Shown: positions 35,382-44,766, counted from the stretch's first letter. The stretch is 64,000 nucleotides of DNA from Chloroflexi bacterium HGW-Chloroflexi-10 (GCA_002840755.1 PHBZ01000030.1:1-64000); one strand, 5' to 3'. Notes: a model not told the origin generated them from the letters alone. Numbers and translations are program-made.

Positions 35382-35995
35382 CCACTAAATGGTCTTTCGA
35401 GACCAAAAAGAACTCGTAAACCTACCATGATTGCTCCAAAGGAAATCCCCAGGAGTATACCGCGTGCACCTGCGATAGGAAGTTGATCGATAATATATAT
35501 CAAATCTGATAATACCGGAATCTCGTTTCCGATTGAGAAAAAACCACTTAATGTGATCAGAAATACCATTGTACTGAATATGAATACCAACCCAGTAGCG
35601 GATTGTCTGCGGTGAAATAATTTAAAACATGCATAAAACAGACTGATCGAAAGAATAGCCATGAGACTAGATTCACTTGCGAGAATAATTGTTCCTGTCC
35701 AGTTCATGAATAGTGAATTGTTTTCGCCAAATACAAAACCAAGGATCACGGTAAATAAAAAGCTAAGTAGAAAAAATATACTGTAAAAATCTTTCTTGGG
35801 TGCTACAAAAATCTTCTGCCAGTGAACCCCCAATAAATTTAATATCGCAACCAGAAGCGCTGCTGCACCAATCAGAATTGCCCAATCGACAATAACCATT
35901 TTGATCATCGATACGGGGCTTTGTGGGAACAAGATTCCAATGATAACAATAAGCGCTGTTGCGATAGCGATAGAAGTAGAAACTGGTGATTTCAT
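35378..35995 (-). CDS. Polytopic membrane protein of unknown function
   Basis: The 205-residue protein has about six hydrophobic helices and few charged loops. Its ATG overlaps the previous stop (ATGA) and its stop overlaps the next start (GTGA), so it is translationally linked on both sides within the 29-37 kb operon. No family is recognised. Confidence 0.72.
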   Translation of the reverse strand: MKSPVSTSIAIATALIVIIGILFPQSPVSMIKMVIVDWAILIGAAALLVAILNLLGVHWQKIFVAPKKDFYSIFFLLSFLFTVILGFVFGENNSLFMNWTGTIILASESSLMAILSISLFYACFKLFHRRQSATGLVFIFSTMVFLITLSGFFSIGNEIPVLSDLIYIIDQLPIAGARGILLGISFGAIMVGLRVLFGLERPFSG

Positions 35996-36741
35996 AACAC
36001 CCCAACTAATTTTAAAATCGACCCAATAATTAAAACAGAAATTGTTATCCAGCGGAGAATGTCTTGTATATGAAGATAGGATCTTTGTTTTCTTTCATTA
36101 CTGATAAAAGATGGGATGGCAAACATTTCCTCTCCGAGAAGCAGTTCATCAGCACAAGCATAGGCGGTAGCTTGCCCTTGCAGGTTATCTGTCGCAACAA
36201 AGCTAAAACCGTTTTTCCGATCAGCGGCATCGGTCATTAAGGCGATTTCAGGACCAAAATTCCCAATTAATAATTGTGTGGCCGCATCTTCCTGGGCGAT
36301 AACTTGCATTGTGCCTGCCACATAACTGAAATTTGTCGCGCCTGTAAGGTAGCAGCGGTCTGAGGTGTATCGTTCCAATTGTCCCAGCGAACGATACGAT
36401 GCCTGAATAATATCTTGTGACAGGATTGCTAGATCTCCACTACCGCTGGTGGTCACAGGAGGTTTATCACTCAAGGTGCTTTGTTGTGATACTTTTTCAA
36501 GTGTTGATAGAGCAACCAGAGATGCTGCTCCACTTTGTTCTGTTATGTTGGAACGCCCCAATGAGAGATGTAATCTTTTTCCTTGTTCAATGGAAAGACC
36601 GATTGCCTGTCGCATTTTATCAAATGCGGAGATTGCCCGAATTTTAATCCATTTCTCCGGATTAAAAAATACAAACACAAGGTACCCTGATCCAGCGATA
36701 AAAATTAATATTAAGGCAAGTGTATTTTGAAAATTATTCAT
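35992..36741 (-). CDS. DUF6754-like membrane protein
   Basis: The 249-residue protein starts at ATG 36741, with AGAGGA upstream, although the frame stays open to 36771. It has one helix near each end and a 170-residue soluble middle with the segments SIEQGKRLHLSLG, TTSGSGDLAILSQ and CYLTGATNFSYVAG, which match my memory of the DUF6754 family seen in Chloroflexota. The middle could sit inside the cell. Function is unknown. It overlaps both neighbours by a few bases. Confidence 0.72.
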   Translation of the reverse strand: MNNFQNTLALILIFIAGSGYLVFVFFNPEKWIKIRAISAFDKMRQAIGLSIEQGKRLHLSLGRSNITEQSGAASLVALSTLEKVSQQSTLSDKPPVTTSGSGDLAILSQDIIQASYRSLGQLERYTSDRCYLTGATNFSYVAGTMQVIAQEDAATQLLIGNFGPEIALMTDAADRKNGFSFVATDNLQGQATAYACADELLLGEEMFAIPSFISNERKQRSYLHIQDILRWITISVLIIGSILKLVGVL

Positions 36742-36982
36742 GCCATTCCTCTGACCGTAAAAAATTAACAAACTCAGTTGATTTATTGGGGTCTTCTAAT
36801 ATTCGGGCAAATTCGGACCAGGCATTATTTCTAATATATGGTTCAGATAAATAGATAGATTGAGAAAGTACTAACTTTAATGGTAAGGCTGTTTCTAACA
36901 AGAATAAGATTGGGGTTAACAAGTGATTCTGTTGTAAGAATTGAGCCAACTTATTCCAATCTGATTCGTGAAAAGTATTCAT
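36734..36982 (-). CDS. Small hypothetical protein heading the 28-37 kb operon
   Basis: This 82-residue protein is probably all helical and soluble and is not recognised. The ATG is preceded at six bases by TATACT, so the transcript may be leaderless. Its stop lies inside the start of the DUF6754-like gene, which makes it the first gene of the eight-gene operon. Confidence 0.62.
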   Translation of the reverse strand: MNTFHESDWNKLAQFLQQNHLLTPILFLLETALPLKLVLSQSIYLSEPYIRNNAWSEFARILEDPNKSTEFVNFLRSEEWHE

Positions 36983-36988
36983 ATCAAA

Positions 36989-36994
36989 AGTATA
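36989..36994 (-). promoter_or_regulatory. -10 box of the 28-37 kb operon, probable leaderless start
   Basis: On the minus strand, TATACT is followed by six bases (TTTGAT) and ATG 36982. The convergently oriented PIG-L gene's end lies just upstream. Confidence 0.55.
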
Positions 36995-37001
36995 GCATAC
37001 T

Positions 37002-37760
37002 TCAATTTGTACTTCTTTTCTTTATACCTTTCATTTTTATCAATTTCTTTCCTCCCCCACGATTGACAAAATCCAAAACTTCCTGGATCATAGATTCATT
37101 ATTTTTCCAGAACGTGCTGATTTGTGATTGATATGCTGCAATAGCTTTATACCAGGCGTTGATATCCTGCGTGGACAATGGAAATTCGGTAAACATATCA
37201 TCTAGTGAATTTATTTGGAATGTTTGGTTAGTTTCTTGATTAATGTACGGGAAGTCCTGATAAAACAACAAATTATTAGAAGGTAAGAGGTTGACAGCAG
37301 CTACAGTAATACGATGATCCAGATGGCCGCCAATTCCCAACGGAGAAACGATGGAAGTATCTATAGAATAGAAATCTGAGATTAACTCCTTGATTTCATT
37401 TACCAAATAATTCTGGGATGGTGGAATATCTTGAAATAAATCCTCTTCACGCATGATCACGGGATTGCCTTCAATATCTGTTCGATAGATACAGTCAGGA
37501 ATCTGCAGGTAAATGCTTTTTGCACCCAGAATATTTGCTGCATTGAGATCTTCATCTCGTCGTTTGCTGATGGGATTATTAGGTAATTGCCAGCGGGTGT
37601 GCAATTCCTGGGCAAAGGGAGTAAAATCAGAATTTAGAGGGTCTCCGGAAAAAATAGTCAGGATTTTCACTGAATTGCCTTGATTGATCAGGTAATGAAT
37701 GATTGCTCCGCATGAAAGGACTGCGTCGTCCAAATGTGGTGATAGAAATACATATTTCAT
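37002..37760 (-). CDS. PIG-L family deacetylase (LmbE-like)
   Basis: The 252-residue protein has a PHLDDAVLSCG amino-terminal zinc motif in place of the usual PHPDDE, and the second motif GIGGHLDHR. It is a distinct branch from the PIG-L enzyme at 20116. GAGGA lies 5 bases before the ATG and TAGAAT 8 bases before it. The substrate is unknown. Monocistronic by spacing: the downstream operon has its own promoter-like box. Confidence 0.85.
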   Translation of the reverse strand: MKYVFLSPHLDDAVLSCGAIIHYLINQGNSVKILTIFSGDPLNSDFTPFAQELHTRWQLPNNPISKRRDEDLNAANILGAKSIYLQIPDCIYRTDIEGNPVIMREEDLFQDIPPSQNYLVNEIKELISDFYSIDTSIVSPLGIGGHLDHRITVAAVNLLPSNNLLFYQDFPYINQETNQTFQINSLDDMFTEFPLSTQDINAWYKAIAAYQSQISTFWKNNESMIQEVLDFVNRGGGKKLIKMKGIKKRSTN

Positions 37761-37917
37761 AGTTCCTCATTCTAATCCATGTTAAAATAAACGTAAGAGT
37801 ATGTCTACTTTCTTTGTTGGACTCAAAATCAATCTTCTTTTTATAATAACAGATCCAATAAAGAGTAATTACCAGATGATTCTCTTGGATTTTCTAAATT
37901 TTTTCAAGGAGAAAAGA

Positions 37918-38226
37918 ATGGGTATTTTTGCAGATTTATTTGGACAAAAACCGTATCCGAGGCACGCAAGCGATGAGGTTGAGCGTTTACTGACTGAATT
38001 ATTAAGGATTGGGAAAACTGATGATTTTCTTTCCGAGCGACCAGGTTCACCTTTTAATATGCAATGCAGGCATGTTCGTGCACGACAAATAGGACAAAGG
38101 TTTCATGAGGTTGGTGGTTTACCACTGATGTTATATGTGGCGAAACAAGTAAGAAAGAAGTTGGGTAAAGATATACATTCTCATTTAGAATACGCATGGA
38201 CAGATATTGGGGATTGGGTTGAATAA
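37918..38226 (+). CDS. Conserved-looking hypothetical protein
   Basis: The 102-residue protein starts at ATG 37918, with AAGGAG 6 bases upstream; the frame is open 39 codons farther but without a ribosome site. It contains RHVRARQIGQRFHEVGG and ends in a Trp-rich DIGDWVE. Predicted soluble and helical. I do not recognise the family. Confidence 0.65.
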   Translation: MGIFADLFGQKPYPRHASDEVERLLTELLRIGKTDDFLSERPGSPFNMQCRHVRARQIGQRFHEVGGLPLMLYVAKQVRKKLGKDIHSHLEYAWTDIGDWVE

Positions 38227-38334
38227 ATCTTAGTTGGGATAATAATTAAGTGCCTTAGTTCCTGATTTTTATTTGATAACGTAGTCTAGGATTTAACCTG
38301 AAATATTATCTTTACGAATATTGGTGATCAGGTA

Positions 38335-39279
38335 ATGAAAATTCCCAGTATCGACATTCTTGGTATAAAAGAAAAAATTCGTCCAGTTTATAATTTGCTT
38401 AACCACCACCTACATGGTGCATTGGATGTTTTACGATTTGCCGCTCAAAATTTTGCCCGGGAACGAGCGCCGGAAGCCGCAGCATCTCTGGCGTATTTTA
38501 CTTTTTTTTCATTATTTCCAATCATTCTTGTTTTAATATCTTTTGCTAGTTTTGTCTTAAAATCACAAATGGTTCAGGATCAAATATTTGGGTATATCAT
38601 AGATTTATTTCCCATTAGCCCTGAAATTGTAGAAAACAATATTGTCAATGTTTTATCTCGTCGTGGCACCGTTGGTTTTATAGCAATTATTGGTCTGGTG
38701 TGGTCAGCTTCCAGTGTATTTACTACTTTGTCTCTCAATATTGATCGAGCATGGCCTGAAAATGCATCGCATAATTATTTTGAACGCCGTTTAATGGGAT
38801 TTGCGATTCTGATTGGTTTGGGTGTCATTATTATAGTTTTATGGTTTTTACGGGCTTTACTTCAAGTTGATTTTATCTCACAATTATTAATTTATTTCCA
38901 GGTACCTATTTTTAATACTACTTTATGGGATTTAATTGTTTTTATCTCCCCGCGCTTATTCCGGTTTTTGATGTATTGGATTATGTACCAGTGGCTGCCT
39001 AAAGCAAATGTCAAAATGCATGAGGCTTTTTGGGGCGCTGCCGTTACAACAATTTTAACAGAATTGATTACTCAGGCGATGAGTTGGTACTTATCCAGTC
39101 AGTGGGTGCGTTATGAATTAGTGTATGGATCATTGGGTAGAATAATAGCGATGCTCCTTTGGATTTATTTTTCATCCTTTGTAATTTTATTTGGAGCGCA
39201 TATCAGTTCAGCTGTTGCTAAAGTTGCCAAACAAAAGAAACTTTTTTCAAAGTCCGATCTGGGCAATTTACATGGATGA
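38335..39279 (+). CDS. YihY/BrkB family inner-membrane protein
   Basis: This 314-residue protein carries the YihY/BrkB pattern: AASLAYFTFFSLFPIILVL near the amino end, about six helices, and the late RYELVYGSLGRIIAMLLWIYFSS block. Family members are membrane proteins of unsettled function, once called ribonuclease BN by mistake. Its stop abuts the stop of the convergent gene with no gap. Confidence 0.92.
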   Translation: MKIPSIDILGIKEKIRPVYNLLNHHLHGALDVLRFAAQNFARERAPEAAASLAYFTFFSLFPIILVLISFASFVLKSQMVQDQIFGYIIDLFPISPEIVENNIVNVLSRRGTVGFIAIIGLVWSASSVFTTLSLNIDRAWPENASHNYFERRLMGFAILIGLGVIIIVLWFLRALLQVDFISQLLIYFQVPIFNTTLWDLIVFISPRLFRFLMYWIMYQWLPKANVKMHEAFWGAAVTTILTELITQAMSWYLSSQWVRYELVYGSLGRIIAMLLWIYFSSFVILFGAHISSAVAKVAKQKKLFSKSDLGNLHG

Positions 39280-39645
39280 TTATGATGCTTTATTGTTCAT
39301 CCGATTAATCCAATCCTGAATGTTTTGATTTACTTTGACTAACGCTTCCTCTAAAAGTGGACGGGTATTTTCTACTAATTTTTCTCCACTTGCTGCTGCC
39401 TTTTCCAATCCCTTTTTAATATCTTGGATTGTTTCCTGTCCCTTGGGTGATTCCACTTCTTCCTTTATGGATGTGGTAATTTTATCAAGAACATCGATCA
39501 TGCCAATTTCCAGTTCTTTTAATTTTTTACGATTATTTTCATCATTCCAGGCTGTATCAAATGCCTCTTCAAGACTTTTGCCCAATTGTTCAAATTGTTT
39601 TCCCACATTTTGCCAGGTTTCATTAGTTTTGTTTTGGTCTTCCAT
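39280..39645 (-). CDS. Acidic coiled-coil hypothetical protein
   Basis: This 121-residue, almost fully helical protein is rich in Glu, Lys and Gln (NVGKQFEQLGKSLEEAF, IKKGLEKAAASGEKL). No catalytic motif is seen. GGAG is 6 bases before the ATG. Such helical proteins can be membrane-stress or scaffold proteins, but no role can be assigned. Confidence 0.7.
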   Translation of the reverse strand: MEDQNKTNETWQNVGKQFEQLGKSLEEAFDTAWNDENNRKKLKELEIGMIDVLDKITTSIKEEVESPKGQETIQDIKKGLEKAAASGEKLVENTRPLLEEALVKVNQNIQDWINRMNNKAS

Positions 39646-39741
39646 TTTTTCTCCGTTTAGTTGAAGCGAGCTATAATATACTTCTTGTCAGAATGCTATT
39701 ATAAATCTTCTCCGAAATTTCTATTTGAGAAAAGGTGAATT

Positions 39742-41046
39742 ATGCAAAATATATTACCGATTTCTGCCAACCGAGATTCTTCAGGCAGATTATATCTACA
39801 TGACTATTCAATCAGAGAGCTGGCAGATAAATTTCAAACCCCTTGTTATATGTACGATGCTGATACGGTGATCGAGAACGCAAAACAAATGCATCAGTCT
39901 TTCTCTAAATATTATCCCGGCGAATATGAAGTTACCTATGCTGCAAAAGCCTATTTTTCCCTGGGTTTTGCTAGGGTTATCAATCACTTGGGATTGGGAG
40001 TAGATGTGGTAAGCCTGGGAGAGTTGAAAATCGCACATTTAGCTGGTTTTTTGGCTGAACGGGTTCATTTACACGGAAATAATAAATCTGAGCAGGAGCT
40101 GAGATACGCGGTTGAATGGGGTGTAAGTGATATTGTTGTGGACAGTGTGGCTGAAATGGAGTATTTAGCGGGATTAGCACTCGAATACCAAAAGAAAGTT
40201 TCTGTATGGATAAGAGTGACTCCCGCTATAGAAACAAACACGCATAAACATATACAAACAGGTCACAAATCCAGTAAATTTGGAGTGCCAGTAGAAGACG
40301 GTCAAATTAAGCAGGCGATTCAATTAGCAATAGACAGTGAGTGGTTGGAATTGGAAGGTTTGCACGCCCATTTGGGCTCTCAATTATTTGATTCCATGGT
40401 CTATCGGCAAGCATTTGATGTGTTTGCCGATATTTGTTCTGCAACTGGTTTTTTTCCGAAAGCAATCAGTGCAGGAGGCGGATGGGGGGTCGCCTATACA
40501 TCAGATGAAAATAACCATGAATGTGATGAGTGGATCAAGGCAGTCAGCCAGGCCGCTTATGATTTTGCCGAAAAATTGCATATCGATTTACCAAAATTAG
40601 TTATTGAGCCAGGAAGATGGCTGGTAGCACGAGCTGGTTTGGCAGTCTATAAAGTGGGTTTTTGTAAATTTTCGGCTGCTGGTCATTATTTTGTCACAGT
40701 GGATGGCGGTTTATCCGATAATCCCAGACCAGCGTTATACGAGGCAAAGTACGAAGCTGTTTTAGGTGAAAGGGAATCAGTAGGGCTTCTTCATAATGCT
40801 AGTGTTGTTGGGAAGTTTTGTGAAAGTGGAGATTTACTTATTCACGACACCCAACTACCTGAAATGTTTCCTGGTGAATTGATGGTTATTCCTGTCGCAG
40901 GAGCATATCAATTAAGTATGTCTTCCAATTACAATTTGGCGCCGCGACCAGCAGTAATCTGGGTCGAAAAAGACAAAATTTCAATTCTGCAAACGCGTGA
41001 AAATCCGGAAGAAAATGGTTGGTGGGTGTCTGAAGTAAGAACTTAG
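39742..41046 (+). CDS. lysA: Diaminopimelate decarboxylase
   Basis: The 434-residue PLP enzyme converts meso-diaminopimelate to lysine. Family motifs: AAKAY (PLP-binding Lys, about residue 64), HGNNKS, GLHAHLGSQ, the GGGWG phosphate loop, EPGRWLVA, and the CESGD segment with its catalytic Cys. AAAGGTG precedes the ATG. Its stop overlaps the convergent gene by 4 bases. Diaminopimelate metabolism agrees with the peptidoglycan inference from murI. Confidence 0.95.
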   Translation: MQNILPISANRDSSGRLYLHDYSIRELADKFQTPCYMYDADTVIENAKQMHQSFSKYYPGEYEVTYAAKAYFSLGFARVINHLGLGVDVVSLGELKIAHLAGFLAERVHLHGNNKSEQELRYAVEWGVSDIVVDSVAEMEYLAGLALEYQKKVSVWIRVTPAIETNTHKHIQTGHKSSKFGVPVEDGQIKQAIQLAIDSEWLELEGLHAHLGSQLFDSMVYRQAFDVFADICSATGFFPKAISAGGGWGVAYTSDENNHECDEWIKAVSQAAYDFAEKLHIDLPKLVIEPGRWLVARAGLAVYKVGFCKFSAAGHYFVTVDGGLSDNPRPALYEAKYEAVLGERESVGLLHNASVVGKFCESGDLLIHDTQLPEMFPGELMVIPVAGAYQLSMSSNYNLAPRPAVIWVEKDKISILQTRENPEENGWWVSEVRT

Positions 41047-42005
41047 GCTGTCTTTTTGATGAGAATAAAATTCGATACGAGGATAATTAGTAGTATCCCA
41101 ATAGCTCCCAGGATAACTCTATCCATTAGCTTCTCATTACTAAAATTTAGTATACGTAAATCATTACTGGTGATCCCGATTTCTGGGACATTGCCGATAT
41201 GGTATTGATCAAATCCTCTGAATGTTTCAATCGTACCGCCATCCACATTAATCATCCAAATCTGGGTGATATTATTATCCAGGGTGATGTAAAGTTTGTT
41301 TTCCGCTGGTTCAAAAAATAAAGAGACGATGCTCTGTCTGGCTCCTGAAAATTGATTCAGTAAATTCAATCCTTTAGAGCGGTTGAAACCAGCTAGTTCA
41401 GCTTGTAATTGAGTGTCAAAAGAATATTGGGAAGGCATGTTAATTCCGCTATCCGTGGAATATTGATATGCCACTGATAAATAATTTCCATCAATTTTCC
41501 TGATTTCTACCAAATCACCTTGGATTTCCAGGTGATAAGCATTTCGATTTGGTCCGGCAAATATCATCTTAACATTTTGTAAATCCCAATATGAAACAAT
41601 TTCTCGAATTCTATTTTCTGAAGGTATGGTAAGTGTTTCGTAAATCGTAGAGAAAAAATCGTTTTCAAATTGCGATGGAGTTAACCCGGCAAGAAAATCC
41701 TCTGTAATAATAAAGGAAATAAAAACACCGCGATCGTTAATTGCACCAATTGTAAAGTATTCTGTGCCAACTAATAAATCAAAAAAAACAGCTCGATGAT
41801 TGTTGGCTTGCTTGAATCTGAAACGGAGTTCACCGGTCAGCGTGTCAATATTTGAGCCAAAATAAGTCTCATCGGAATACACAACAAAAGAACCAGTATA
41901 AGGTTGAGGTTCGTCTTGAGTCTGTAAATTATTTTGTGTATTGGGTTGGAAACCTGGTAATAGAGAAATCCAGATAACAATGATTGATAAAACCCTATAA
42001 ATCAT
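41043..42005 (-). CDS. Secreted Ntn-hydrolase-like protein lacking the catalytic Cys
   Basis: The 320-residue protein has a signal peptide (about 1-20), a 260-residue extracytoplasmic domain and one carboxy-terminal membrane helix ending KKTA. The outline resembles linear-amide C-N hydrolases of the choloylglycine-hydrolase group: TGSFVVY...YFGSNIDT resembles the CTSF...FGRNxD segment, and IGAINDRGVFIS the GMNEKGL segment. The position of the nucleophilic Cys holds Thr or Gly. It may be an inactive fold relative. GGAG lies before the ATG. Confidence 0.65.
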   Translation of the reverse strand: MIYRVLSIIVIWISLLPGFQPNTQNNLQTQDEPQPYTGSFVVYSDETYFGSNIDTLTGELRFRFKQANNHRAVFFDLLVGTEYFTIGAINDRGVFISFIITEDFLAGLTPSQFENDFFSTIYETLTIPSENRIREIVSYWDLQNVKMIFAGPNRNAYHLEIQGDLVEIRKIDGNYLSVAYQYSTDSGINMPSQYSFDTQLQAELAGFNRSKGLNLLNQFSGARQSIVSLFFEPAENKLYITLDNNITQIWMINVDGGTIETFRGFDQYHIGNVPEIGITSNDLRILNFSNEKLMDRVILGAIGILLIILVSNFILIKKTA

Positions 42006-42097
42006 TTACGACTCCTTTATTGTTCGGGTTTCGGTTCATATTACCTCAAATCGTGAAAGATCACAAGCAATCACTTGCTTTATTAGAATACTAGTTC

Positions 42098-42103
42098 TAT
42101 AAT
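42098..42103 (+). promoter_or_regulatory. -10 box of the radical SAM gene, probable leaderless start
   Basis: TATAAT is followed by six bases (AATTGT) and ATG 42110, with no ribosome site. Confidence 0.6.
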
Positions 42104-42109
42104 AATTGT

Positions 42110-43258
42110 ATGGATCGGTATCAAAAAATCGCATTATTATCTGAAAACATGGATGCAGAAGAAGGGGAATCACCCCAAACTTGCGAATTGCTTGAAACAA
42201 AAAAGCAAACCATGAACCCATTAGTGACTTATGCACGTTTACCTGGTGGTGGAAATATTCCATTACTGAAAACAATGATTACCTCTGTTTGTGAAAGAAA
42301 TTGTAATTATTGTGCGTTCCGTTCTGGACGAGATTTTCGACGTGCTTCTTTCAAGCCAGAAGAAATGGCTGATACTTTTCAGGAATTTTATCAAAAAAAT
42401 ATCGCAAAAGGTTTATTTCTCAGCTCAGGGATTGCAGGTGGCGGAATTCATATACAGGATAAGATTATTCAGACAGCTGAAATTTTGCGGATAAAAAATA
42501 AATTTCAGGGCTATATGCATTTAAAAATTATGCCGGGAGCTGAATACGATCAAATAAAGGCCTTGATGATGTATGCTGATCGTGTTTCTATTAATTTGGA
42601 AGCGCCTAATCCTGATCGATTAAAAGATTTAGCGCCCAAAAAAAATTTCTTGGATGAACTTTTTACTCGCTTGAAATGGGTAGATGAAATCAGACGGCGT
42701 GAAGAGCCTGTGAATGTGTGGAAAAATCGCTGGCCTTCTGTTTCAACTCAATTTGTTGTTGGTCCTTCTGGAGAAAGTGATTTAGAAATATTAAAAACGT
42801 CTGAATATTTGTTTAAACGGCTAAATTTAGCAAGAGTTTATTTCATGACTTTTAACCCGGTAAAGGATACACCTTTCGAAAACACCGAATCAGAAAATCC
42901 AATACGTGGTCATCGTTTGTATCAGGCATCATTTTTAATTCGGGATTATGGCTTTTCCTTGGAAGATCTTGCTTTTTTGAACACAGGACGTTTGTCCTTA
43001 ACGGAAGATCCAAAAACTGCCTGGGCAGAGACTCATTTTCTGGATTATCCTGTAGAATTAAATACAGCAGATCGAGAGACTTTGCTGAGAATTCCTGGAA
43101 TTGGCCCAAAGCGTGTGAAAATGATATTAAAATACCGCCGGATAAAAACAATCCGAGATGCTGATCAACTAATTTCTCTTGGAATCCCAGTAGAAAAGGT
43201 GAATCGGTTTATATTACTGGATGGTTCTAGACCGGCGTATCAATTGAGGCTATTATAA
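42110..43258 (+). CDS. Radical SAM protein with helix-hairpin-helix, putative DNA modification/repair
   Basis: The 382-residue protein has the radical SAM cluster CERNCNYC (C-x3-C-x2-C, about residues 61-68) and a following GAGGG-like SSGIAGGG stretch. The carboxy end carries a helix-hairpin-helix DNA-binding motif (LLRIPGIGPKRVKMIL). This architecture matches the family annotated as putative DNA modification/repair radical SAM protein. The usual companion, a DUF4130/UDG-like gene, is not adjacent; sdaA follows in the opposite direction. Start at ATG 42110 after TATAAT and six bases. Confidence 0.88.
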   Translation: MDRYQKIALLSENMDAEEGESPQTCELLETKKQTMNPLVTYARLPGGGNIPLLKTMITSVCERNCNYCAFRSGRDFRRASFKPEEMADTFQEFYQKNIAKGLFLSSGIAGGGIHIQDKIIQTAEILRIKNKFQGYMHLKIMPGAEYDQIKALMMYADRVSINLEAPNPDRLKDLAPKKNFLDELFTRLKWVDEIRRREEPVNVWKNRWPSVSTQFVVGPSGESDLEILKTSEYLFKRLNLARVYFMTFNPVKDTPFENTESENPIRGHRLYQASFLIRDYGFSLEDLAFLNTGRLSLTEDPKTAWAETHFLDYPVELNTADRETLLRIPGIGPKRVKMILKYRRIKTIRDADQLISLGIPVEKVNRFILLDGSRPAYQLRLL

Positions 43259-43259
43259 A

Positions 43260-44474
43260 TTACTCTCCAACAGGTTGCTGGTAACGGTAGGCCGTTGCTA
43301 ATCCACCTCTTGCAGTTTCTCGATATAGGGAGGGTAAATCGTGACCGGTTTGTTTCATTACATTGACTACTTCATCAAATGATACCCGATGACTGCCATC
43401 GGAAAAAAGTGCATATCTGGCACAGTCCATGGCTCGAGTAGCAGCAAATGCATTTCTTTCTATACAAGGTATTTGGACTAAACCTCCGACTGGGTCGCAG
43501 GTAAGGCCAAGGTGGTGTTCCAAACCCATTTCTGCCGCGTATTCAATTTGACGGATGGTACCCCCTAGTAGTTGAACTGCCGCCGCTGCTGCCATGGCGC
43601 AGGCTGAACCTATCTCTCCCTGACAACCAACTTCAGCACCCGAGATAGAGGCATTATGTTTGATTAAATTACCAATTAATCCTGCAGTTGCCAGCGCCTT
43701 TAAAATTTGAGGTTCAGAGCAGGAAATTTGGTCTTGGATATAACGTATCACTGCCGGCAGAACCCCGCTGGATCCGCAGGTCGGCGCAGTAACTGTTATG
43801 CCACCACTGGCATTTTCCTCGGCAACAGCCAGGGCATAGGCAGGCAATAATCCGGTTTGTGAAAAGTTTTCACCGATTAGATTCATTTTTCTGAAAAGAA
43901 GTGAGGCTTTCCGAGCTATACCTAACCCACCCGGTAATACGCCTTCTGCTTCTAAACCTCTCTCAATTGCCGAATGCATGGTATTTCTAGTCGAACTGAG
44001 AAAGTCCCATATATCTTTTCCTTCGCACAATTCAACATATTCCCAAAAGGATAGGCCGTTTTTTGTGCAATGTTTTAAAATAATACTCAATTTTCCGTGC
44101 GGGTAAATACAAGTCTTCTTGTTTATTGATCCTTCGGAAACGACTGTACCACCACCTATACTATAACCTGTGTTTGATCCAACCACTTCCATTGTTTCGG
44201 AAAGGGCTTCAAAAAGAAATCCGTTAGGATGGAATGGTAGATTTATCTCCGGTTTCCAAATAAATTCGACTTTGGCTGGAGATAGAGAATCCTGTATGGC
44301 CTTATCTGTTAAATGGCCTCTACCGGTAGCTGCTAAACTGCCAAAAAGGGTAACCCGAAAAGAATGCACCTCGGGAAAGGCCAACTTATATTCTATAGCG
44401 GCATTCCCGGGACCGATTGTATGACTGCTGGATGGACCATGTCCTATTCGAAATAATTCCCGAATTGATTCCAT
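43260..44474 (-). CDS. sdaA: L-serine dehydratase, single-chain
   Basis: This 404-residue protein fuses the beta and alpha domains of iron-sulfur L-serine dehydratase, which deaminates serine to pyruvate. The beta part has GHGPSSSHTIGPG, the alpha part PTCGSSGVLP and EVGCQGEIGSACAMA; the 4Fe-4S cysteines are in CGSSG, TCDPVGG and IPCIERN. The order and single chain resemble E. coli SdaA. TATAAT lies 8 bases before the ATG, possibly another leaderless transcript. Confidence 0.94.
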   Translation of the reverse strand: MESIRELFRIGHGPSSSHTIGPGNAAIEYKLAFPEVHSFRVTLFGSLAATGRGHLTDKAIQDSLSPAKVEFIWKPEINLPFHPNGFLFEALSETMEVVGSNTGYSIGGGTVVSEGSINKKTCIYPHGKLSIILKHCTKNGLSFWEYVELCEGKDIWDFLSSTRNTMHSAIERGLEAEGVLPGGLGIARKASLLFRKMNLIGENFSQTGLLPAYALAVAEENASGGITVTAPTCGSSGVLPAVIRYIQDQISCSEPQILKALATAGLIGNLIKHNASISGAEVGCQGEIGSACAMAAAAAVQLLGGTIRQIEYAAEMGLEHHLGLTCDPVGGLVQIPCIERNAFAATRAMDCARYALFSDGSHRVSFDEVVNVMKQTGHDLPSLYRETARGGLATAYRYQQPVGE

Positions 44475-44482
44475 GTTAAGGA

Positions 44483-44488
44483 ATTATA
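44483..44488 (-). promoter_or_regulatory. -10 box of sdaA
   Basis: TATAAT on the minus strand, followed by eight bases and ATG 44474. No ribosome site. Confidence 0.5.
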
Positions 44489-44523
44489 ACGCATTAGAGA
44501 CTAGTAATAATTTTTTTTGTTTG

Positions 44524-44766
44524 TTAGTCCATGAATAATACATCCAGAAATGTTCCTAAATTATCCTGACCTTCCAGAATTCTAAGGTTAAATACTTCGG
44601 TGTATCCGCAATTTTTGCAGGAAACAAATGCATACCGATGTGCCTGTATTTCCAGAAGCCTGGATAATCCTGTGCCGGACATTGCAAGTTTTTCGACAGA
44701 TGCTCCTTGTTTGTCACAACGCGGGCAATGAAATTTATTTGCTAATAATTCATCAACACGACTCAT
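44524..44766 (-). CDS. Small zinc-ribbon protein (DUF2082-like)
   Basis: The 80-residue protein has two Cys pairs, CPRC and CKNC (residues about 14-17 and 54-57), with the FHCPRCDKQG and FVSCKNCGYTEVF context of small zinc-ribbon nucleic-acid-binding-like proteins. GAGGTGA is upstream of the ATG. It diverges from ppk2. Function is unknown. Confidence 0.8.
   Translation of the reverse strand: MSRVDELLANKFHCPRCDKQGASVEKLAMSGTGLSRLLEIQAHRYAFVSCKNCGYTEVFNLRILEGQDNLGTFLDVLFMD

Noticed and set aside
35763..36005. Minus-strand ORF of 80 codons overlapping the membrane-protein junction
   Set aside because: It is a shifted-frame shadow of the real gene at 35378-35995.
37801..37917. Upstream extension of the 37918 hypothetical protein
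   Set aside because: The extra 39 codons lack a ribosome site, while AAGGAG stands before ATG 37918.
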